The notes under the pieces: model-generated
Seen by the model: only the letters and a program-made list of their open reading frames with translations
Database searches by the model: none
What the model was told of the DNA's origin: nothing
Position numbers and translations under genes: made by a program
Assembly (NCBI GenBank): GCA_922989275.2
Contig: OV277863.1
Coordinates: 18,628,001 to 18,692,000, forward strand
DNA from: Gari tellinella
Lineage: Eukaryota; Mollusca; Bivalvia; Cardiida; Psammobiidae
Length of the DNA: 64,000 nucleotides
Direction of reading: 5' to 3'
In this document: in pieces, positions 56,850-64,000 of the stretch
How positions within the stretch are numbered: position 1 is the stretch's first letter
How the letters are laid out: each line of letters starts with the position of its first letter

Positions 56850-58118
56850 CAAGTTATAAAGAGTTTGAGATGAGTCGGAGATCGTTCTAAAGCGTTTGAT
56901 TGGTCATATTTGAGATTTCGCTCAAATCTGACCAATCAAATACTTCAGAACAATCTCAGACTCAACTCCAAACCGTTAACCTTGGACCCTGGAGTAGTTC
57001 TGACGCACAAATTATTACCAAAGATCGAAGGTACACATATGTATTGAAATGAAATATGAAATCAGTTAATGTTGTTGTTGATATTATTTTGTTGATTGTG
57101 TTGTTGTTGTTGTTGTTGTTGTTGCTTTTGATGTTGCTCTTGGTGTTGTTTATGATGATGTTGTGGTTGTTTTTTATAGTTCCCTTTGTAAATTTTCCAA
57201 GGAGTCCATACAAAAAGCTGAACATGAAATGAACTTTTCCAGTTTTCGAATTAAGTATTGGAGTAATTTGACTATTTAGTGTTGTTTCAATAAAAAAAAA
57301 TGCATTGCACAATTACAAACAAAGTGCAAAGGTTAGCTATTTTTATTCGTCCTCAGTCCTTCGTCCGTCATCGTCTGGCTATTCGTTCGTTGTAAACAAT
57401 TATCTAAAACGACATATCCTCCTTAACTACTAGATTCTGGGTTTTCAAATAGTTCCGGTCCATTGCATACCTATGTAACACAATGAACACTTTAGAAACA
57501 AATGGTCAGAAACCACAGTAAATGAACCTTGAGCTAGATATTTGGCACAAAATAACATCTACAGGTTATCTATCTGGAATGTTCGAATTATGTCCCTGGG
57601 GTCAAGTTCTCCCAATTATTGTGCCAATGTGGCACGTACCAGAACAACATGAACCCTCTTGTAACTAAGATTCAATGTGTTGATACACGTAGCTTGGACA
57701 AGTGCTTATAAAGCGTTTGAGTTGAGTCTGATTTCGTTCGAAAGTATTTCAGTGGTCAGACTTGAGCCTAGGCTCAAATCTGACAGAGCAAATGCTTTAG
57801 AATGATTCCAGACTCAATTCAAACGCCTTTTAAGCATGGACTCTGTTTGAATAACGATAAGTAAAGTAAACAGAGCTCAGTGCATTACATGTATTTGACG
57901 TGGACTTTCATAGCTTGTTTGTTCCAGTTGAGACATAGTGGTTGTAAACGATATTATAAACGAGGTTGTATGGCATTCTTATCGAAATTTTTAAACGGAA
58001 TGCCTGTGTTACTTTGATATCATACAGTTCCAACGTAATGGCGCGTTTGAGTTGAGTTTTGGCTCCAATCTGATCAATCAAATGTTTGAGAACGATCGTA
58101 GACTCAACGCAAATGCTT
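56850..58118. repeat. Duplicated block copy 2: three family G hairpins
   Basis: Matches 40620-41915 with family G hairpins at 56850-56990, 57705-57840 and 58040-58118. It has the same TTGTTG simple repeat and the same TTATTCGTCCTCAGTCCTTC region. No open reading frame of note. Confidence 0.7.
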
Positions 58119-58515
58119 TATTACATTAGACTTAATTACCCGTGTCCAAAAGCGCACTTGTACCCCATGAACTCATTTCAATTACGAACAGTTTTGTTCC
58201 GTACCAGGCGCCATCTAATTCGGATTTCATAAAACCACCAACATATCAAGGCACGGTCACTTGTTTTTAATTTGTTGCATGTAACGTTTGTGAACCGTTC
58301 TGTTTAAATGAAACCTTTTCTCGTTTCTTCCAATGGAAAATGAAACATATCTATAACCAGTTCCTGCTACATTTTTATATTTGCATACAAATTCGGAAGT
58401 GTATTGGAAGTTTTCAATATTGAGAAAACCAGATTCATTGCACTAAGAACTAGATCTATGTGTAGTGATGCTAAACAATTTGCTGTAGATGTTGTAAAAG
58501 CCAGTCAGTGTAGAT

Positions 58516-58722
58516 CTTAACCCTTTCTCGAATAGGAACGACTTTTAGCGCATTGTACGTATTCCTACGCTGAAGAAAATAGTTCCAATTTGTTTAGTCA
58601 TGAACATGTACAATAAGAAATATTTTATAATTCCTAGCAGAAGGTAGCTTAAAGCAGGCTGAAAGTAAAACCTGCTTTGATTTCTTACATTTCTTCAAAA
58701 CTAGAAACAGGCTAGGGGGTTA
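58516..58722. mobile_element. Family A MITE in duplicated block, copy 2
   Basis: TTAACCCTTTCTCGAATAGG to CTAGGGGGTTAA, matching 42783-42989. It therefore predates the duplication. Confidence 0.65.
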
Positions 58723-59075
58723 AGGGTCACTTTGTCTCCGACACGGCAGCTTGTCTTGATCAACACCGTAAAAGGTGTTATGAAATAAGATTGGTTTTTA
58801 TATGGCGTGGCTCATTTGTATTTGTATTGCAAAATAGAATGAAAAGGTGCCTGTAATATAAGCCCTTTTGATATCAAATTGGCGTACCTGTATTTTGATT
58901 TCTGATAGTTATCAGATAGAAAACTTGGCCATCGTTTAGGTTTCATAAAACATACATTTCTATAAAAAAAAATACACCTTTTGTGACATTCCTTGTTAGA
59001 CTAGAGGGATGGCTTTGTCTGTAAGACAAATATGATGCCGTCGACAAATATTTACTAAGTTCAACCGACTAGTTA

Positions 59076-61357
59076 CTAGGCATTACCGGCCTACGGTGAT
59101 GTAGATGAAGACGTTCGACGACACTAAATTTTTGACCAATACCAGGGAGATACTCAAAAGGCGTACGTTCAATTTGGACTATTATAGGCCAAACATGCAA
59201 ACATTTATGGTTATTTTAAGGGAGTGGAATAAACTGTAGTATTGTCAATGTGGCACTTACAGTTTTAAATTTCTCATGACTAATTCGAAGTCACTTCCAA
59301 AATTAAGGTTCATGAAAACGGGACGGCCTGTTTCTAATGAAGTCGTTATAACATTCGTGATTTCACGTATTAAATCTGCCAATCGTCTTCTACGGGGAAG
59401 GGGCTCTTCACCATCGGAGTCACGGGACAACTTGGCAGCCATTGCAATCCTGTATTCTTGGGGACGTGGTCGTGCACGAACTTATCCTATCCTGCTTTAT
59501 AAATGTCGTCTGTTTTAATGTTAAAATTGACCGGAACGGCTTAAAATTTGTAAAACCGTTGTCTAAATATCAAACAGCATATATCCAGACGAGACGCCGA
59601 GATTCTCGATTTGTCATCTGGATCCAAGCAGTTTGATGGTGTCAGAAAGTCGTATTTGGCAGAGTTAATAGTTTCGTCTCAGAATGTACAATAGAATTAT
59701 CGATGATGGACATATCCATTGTGAATAACAGGTTTTTTTTATATAAAAAAGGTTTTCGTTTTCACCAAATTCGAAGTTACGCATTAGAAAATATAGCAGA
59801 AAAATGCAGAACTATAGGAGCCCCCTGATTTGGATCTACATTTTTTGCAATAAACTCTTCTGTAGGGCATTGGAGTTCAAAGGGTTAACTCTACCGGTGT
59901 GAAAGGCAAATTGGTCATATCTTTGCAAATATTTGGGTCCAGATGAGAGCTAGGCCAAGCAACTCGGCGTCTCATCAGGATCCAAACTGTTTGACATACT
60001 TATCATGTCTGTGTTACGAAATTTATAAAATATTCAGTTTGACATTTCGAAGTAGAAAGCGAATGTTACAGACAAAATGATTTGACACCGAAAGAGTAAC
60101 AGAGACTGAAAACCAGATGGCATATAGAATACTCAAAAGCAAGTATGTGGCATTATCGTGCATCAGGTATTAACACTAGCGACTAGTTTATCGTCATTAA
60201 CAAATCATATATCTATCAAGAGTTCACTTGTCCTATATATGCAAACAGTTTAGACCCTGATCACTTTCTGATCAGGATAATGTTTGTCGTTTTGTAAAAT
60301 ATTGTTAAAAATCTATCATAATTCTTCAAAAATGGACTAGATTTAATTCGAAACTGGAATTGTCTATTTAAGGTTTCATGGGTGAATGAGTTAAAACATG
60401 ACCACTCTACTCTAAAAACATCTTCAAGAAAAGTCACCGAATATATTTTGTTATTTCAGATGTTTTCCATCGCCTTTTCTGCTCCGTCTAGTACATGTAG
60501 ACGGGGTTAATTCGTTTCGCGTCATTTACGCACGCGCACACATAAACAGGTACTATTGACATATTGCTGCCTCCGCTAAGGGTTCAGATTTTCTTACACA
60601 TCAAATGGACGTCCCTCCATGATGTTGGATGTTTCTGTATGATAGTTTCTCATTATCAACACTTTTTCCTCAAGTGTAAATTTTACCATACCATTTATTC
60701 CGTTGCAATGCTGTGCGTTTATAATAGAAATAATGCGAGGTGACACAGGACAAGAAACGAGGCGGTGTAAGTTTATTTGGAGCGGCCTTAACGCTCAATT
60801 TAATCGTGCACACAAGTTTATCATTATGTACAGTAGAGTTTCGCTACACTTGACAGACAATTATTGCTGCTTGGTTTTCATTACAATTAGCCACTAAATG
60901 CATATCAATACTATAACAAAAAGCTCTCGTGCATGGGAGCTTTTTATAATGTCGTCGTCCTGAGTTAAACAATCACCTGTCTCTTAACCTACATGAATAT
61001 AATGTATAGGTTTTACCAGTTTAGAGAAGTTCTACTGTATACGCCATTCTATTGAAACAAGGCATTCCTCACAGCCTCACAAGATCAAGAAAGATATTGA
61101 TTGCACATGGGTTTTTAATGTTATGTCCTGATTTACAGCGCAATGTTTATAAAATATAACTTAGAACATTTGAAATCATTATGGTATGAATGTGCGGTGA
61201 TGTCGATTTACAGGTTCGTTTGTTTTGATCCATACTGATGGGGTTTAGTGATGATGGTCGATGTTATAAGTAATTTTGAGAAGCCCCCGTTATAAATCTC
61301 GATAAATGTTGTCGTCGAACGTCTTCATCTACATCACCGTAGGCCGGTAATGCCTAT
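59076..61357. mobile_element. PIF/Harbinger-like element, present only in block 2
   Basis: AGGCATTACCGGCCTACGGT faces ACCGTAGGCCGGTAATGCCT; the inverted match spans about 46 bp. TTA is repeated on both sides (59073-59075 and 61358-61360), and block 1 shows the empty site (GACTAGTTATGTGAAA at 43302). A 3-bp TTA duplication is the Harbinger signature. No DDE transposase frame is visible, so it is probably non-autonomous. Degraded family B and C pieces lie inside (about 59580-59640, 59930-60000 and 60230-60395). Confidence 0.82.
59261..59442 (-). other. Possible exon inside the Harbinger-like element
   Basis: On the reverse strand an ATG at 59442 opens MAAKLSRDSDGEEPLPRRRR and LADLIREITNVITT. 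It runs to RNLK just before a consensus donor GTAAGT (59260-59255). A start codon, charged open frame and good donor fit a first coding exon. I cannot identify the protein: it could be part of a multi-exon transposon gene or a captured host exon. No downstream acceptor was found. Confidence 0.4.
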
Positions 61358-61499
61358 TTATGTGAAAAATTATAGCTGATCCAATTAACATGCACATATA
61401 TGAGCAAACACTCAGCCAAGTTTTAAGGTTGTAGCTTGAAGGAGTTGGCTTGATAAAGTATAACTGTATGTGGGACGGACGGACGGGCAGGCGGGGGTA

Positions 61500-61536
61500 A
61501 AGCAGTACAACCCCACCCCCCCCCCCCCCCCCAAAA
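61500..61536. repeat. Poly(C) run in block 2
   Basis: A run of C beginning in ACCCCACC; the same position in block 1 (near 43468) has only ACACCCCCAAC, so the tract grew or shrank after duplication. Confidence 0.75.
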
Positions 61537-61732
61537 AATATCGTCGCGGGGGCATGCAAATTATGATCATATCATTCAAAGGTCAATGTCATTTAGTAGT
61601 CAAATATGACGCAGTTAGTCTTGATCATGTGTTTAAAACTTCATGTGATTGATATTTCATATTTGAATTATGCACTACAAGTTCAAGAAGCCTTTGAGCC
61701 CAGTACAACTTGGATCCTGTCTGGAAAAAAAT

Positions 61733-61852
61733 AGAAGATCTTAAATGAGTGTTCATATTCATTTGATTTATTAAATGAGTCTTTTTGAAACGATAAAAAA
61801 CGAGCTTAAGCGAATTAATAAATAAAATGAATATGAACACGAATATAAGATC
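61733..61852. mobile_element. Short hairpin element
   Basis: GTGTTCATATTCATTTGATT faces AAATGAATATGAACACGAAT; arms are about 40 bp. The rest of 61853-62400 shows no gene. Confidence 0.65.
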
Positions 61853-62401
61853 CTATTTATATCATATCCAACACACACTCATATTTACAGCCAATTTCTC
61901 ATGAGTAAGGTAGGTTGTAGTAAGGTGATTCTTATATAGAAACAATCAATGAAAGGCGAAATGAGGTTTTCTAAGTGCCTGGGAAAAAGTAGTTCCAAAT
62001 TTCTCAATGTTTTATTGACTTATTGTCACTATATAAGTCATTACTCGATTTGATTTAGATTTAGAATCTTTCTGATAATTAAGTAAACTGTGAAAGGTGA
62101 TTAAAAAATCACGTCGAAAAATATTTTAAGTTACAGTTAAGAACGTCACATCATAACGTCACAAATATTTCCCATAAAAGGAAACACAGTCGAGACGTCT
62201 TTCTACTAGCATTATTAGGCTGTGTCAAGTCCGCGCCGTAAATTTATTTCAACATTTTAAAGAAGACACAAACACAGTTTTTGAATTTCTACTCATCACT
62301 TTCACTATCGATATGGTTTAAAACACGTCTTCGTTTTGGAACATTCGGCCCTTCTGTGCTATTGTGAATATACCTTGATACCTCTTCTACAGGATGTAGG
62401 C

Positions 62402-64000
62402 TTACGCATGTAACTCCCGCTCAGGTCTTCTTAAAATACCGATCATTGCATGCGTGGGTCTGGTCTCGTATTGTCTATCACTCCAGTGTTTATCTAACTT
62501 GGTCTTAAATTCATTTAGACTACTAGCAGCGACAACCCATTCTGGTAGGCTGTTCCAGTTGTTGACCACTCTGACGCCAAACGAACATTTCCTCACATTA
62601 AGTCTGCGCTGTTGTTTTGCCAATTTCAAGCTGTGGCCTCTTGTATTCCTGGTGTGTGACAGTGGCAGAAGCTTGTCCTGGTCAATCCGGTCTTTTCTCA
62701 TGATTTTGAATGTCTGTATCATGTCACCGCGTTCTCCTCGGTAGTACAGTGATGGCAGCTTAAGTATTTTCAGGCGCTCTATGTACGGCAGTTCTCTCAG
62801 CTCTGTACACAGCTTGGTGGCTCTCCTTTGCACTCTTTCTAGTCTGTCTGTGTCGCCTGCATACTGTTGGATACGTGCAGCATTCCCGTACTCCAGTATT
62901 GACCGGACCATGGTGGTGTAGAGTTTCTTGATCACCATGTTTGCTCGACTAGCAAATGTTCTTTTTATCACTCCAAGAACTCTGTTGGCCTTTCCTATTG
63001 CATTGTTTACATGCTGGTGAAACGTCAGTTGGTTGTCCACGTAAACACCAAGGTCCTTCTCAAGTTTGGTAACTTCTAGCTGCCTGTGCTGTCCTTCGTT
63101 GTCGCGCATGAGGTAATTATGCTCTGGGTTACATCTGCCTAGGTGCATGACACTGTATTTACTGGTGTTAAACTGCAAGAGCCACTCATCTGACCAATCT
63201 GATAATCTCTCAATATCATCTTGCAGCTTCTCTTGGTCTGTGTCTGTTGTTGCTTTGCCATACACCTTTGTGTCGTCAGCGAAGATTCTGGTCACAGTGT
63301 TCACTACATCTGGTAAGTCGTTGATGAACAGGACAAACAGTATCGGGCCTAGGAGACTGCCCTGTGGAATCCCACTTGTGACACCCACCCAATTTGACAC
63401 CTGGCCATTGACGGAAACTCTTTGTGTACGATCCTGTAGAAAGTTGGCAATCCATACCTGCAGCATTCCTGTTATGCCGTAACATTCAAGCTTCCTAATG
63501 AGTCGTTGGTGGGGCACGGTATCGAAGGCTTTCTTGAAATCGAGGTACACTGTGTCTAGTGGGTCTCCTCTGTCTAATGCAGCTGTCCAATCATCTATGC
63601 ATACCAGAAGCTGGGTCATGCATGAACGCCCAAGTACAAAGCCGTGTTGCTCGTCGCAGAAAAGTTCATTTCTTGTCATATGTCCCATCAACGCCTCTCT
63701 AACTAACGATTCCATGACTTTACAGAGCACAGATGTAAGACTAGCCGGCCTATAATTGCCTGGGGGCTCCTGTCTCCTTTCTTGTGGATTGGAGTGACCT
63801 GTCACTGCTTCCATTGCATAGGTAGTTGTCCACAGTCAAGGGACCTCCTGAAGATGATCTGCAGCGGGGTGGTGATGCTAGGTGCAATCACCTTCAGCAC
63901 TCTGGGGTGGAACCCGTCTGGTCCTGAATATTTGCTGGTTTTCAAGTTTTCTAGGTGCTTGAGGATGACTTCTTCTGTAATACTTGTGTCAGAGATGACA
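62402..64000 (-). pseudogene. LINE reverse transcriptase (CR1/Jockey-like), cut by window end
   Basis: A reverse-strand reverse transcriptase and C-terminal region. From the window edge: LENLKTSKYSGPDGFHPRVL, then VTPIHKKGDRS, GNYRPASLTSVLCKVMESLV, VYLDFKKAFDTVPHQRLIRK, GVTSGIPQGSLLGPILFVLF and the catalytic TRIFADDTKVYGK. The C-terminal region has SILEYGNAARIQQY. An in-frame TGA near 63810 and a frameshift near 63770 interrupt the N-terminal side, so this copy is inactive. The 470-codon stretch after the lesions is intact. It differs in sequence from the LINEs at 4.4 and 45 kb. Its 5' part lies outside the window. Confidence 0.9.

Overview
The window looks like nuclear DNA of a marine or freshwater invertebrate, most likely a bivalve mollusc. 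It is AT-rich and its genes are split by introns with GT-AG borders. Mobile DNA makes up most of it: small inverted-repeat elements (MITEs), DNA transposons with long inverted ends, CR1/Jockey/L2-like LINEs, Tc1-like remnants and tandem repeats. The species call is inference; nothing here names it directly.

Three host loci can be read. (1) At 573-1313 (+) are the last two exons of a DNase I-like gene with an unusual C-terminal extension. (2) At 14715-18231 (-) is a complete four-exon gene for a PRA1-family prenylated Rab acceptor (RABAC1-like, 165 aa), with a possible non-coding first exon near 20028. (3) At 36353-40496 (+) is a two-exon gene for a double hotdog-fold acyl thioesterase-like protein. 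A second copy of it at 52830-55033 (+) is dead, with two in-frame stops and a shifted C-terminus. The two copies sit in a segmental duplication (about 36.3-43.7 kb and 52.8-61.7 kb). Later insertions present in only one copy can be read against the other: a 5S rRNA-like pair in copy 1, and a tandem-repeat element and a PIF/Harbinger-like element in copy 2.

Layout. 0-7 kb: DNase-like 3' end, tandem repeats, MITEs and a reverse-strand LINE fragment. 7.2-9.8 kb: an element with 9-bp target duplications whose ends are arrays of a short repeat; it holds a TTAA-flanked element carrying a tRNA-like unit. 10-18 kb: dense MITEs around and inside the PRA1 gene. 19-23.4 kb: a hAT-like element, then a region with tandem arrays between inverted arms. 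23.9-36 kb: two copies of a DNA transposon family with about 500-bp inverted ends and one degenerate reading frame. One copy is split by a MULE-like element and by a 5.0-kb insertion containing a LINE fragment and a 430-bp tandem array. 36-44 kb: thioesterase copy 1. 44.8-49.2 kb: a nearly full-length L2/CR1-like LINE. 49.9-52.3 kb: paired MITEs and a foldback-like element holding a Tc1 remnant. 52.8-61.7 kb: thioesterase copy 2. 62.4-64 kb: a third LINE, cut by the window edge.

The most interesting pattern is in the MITEs. Families with different ends (TA-flanked CAGTGGAG; TTAA-flanked TTAACYCTTT) carry closely related central palindromes built on CAAACAGT and TGATCAGA. They have also inserted into each other in both directions, so they were active over overlapping periods and may have exchanged cores.
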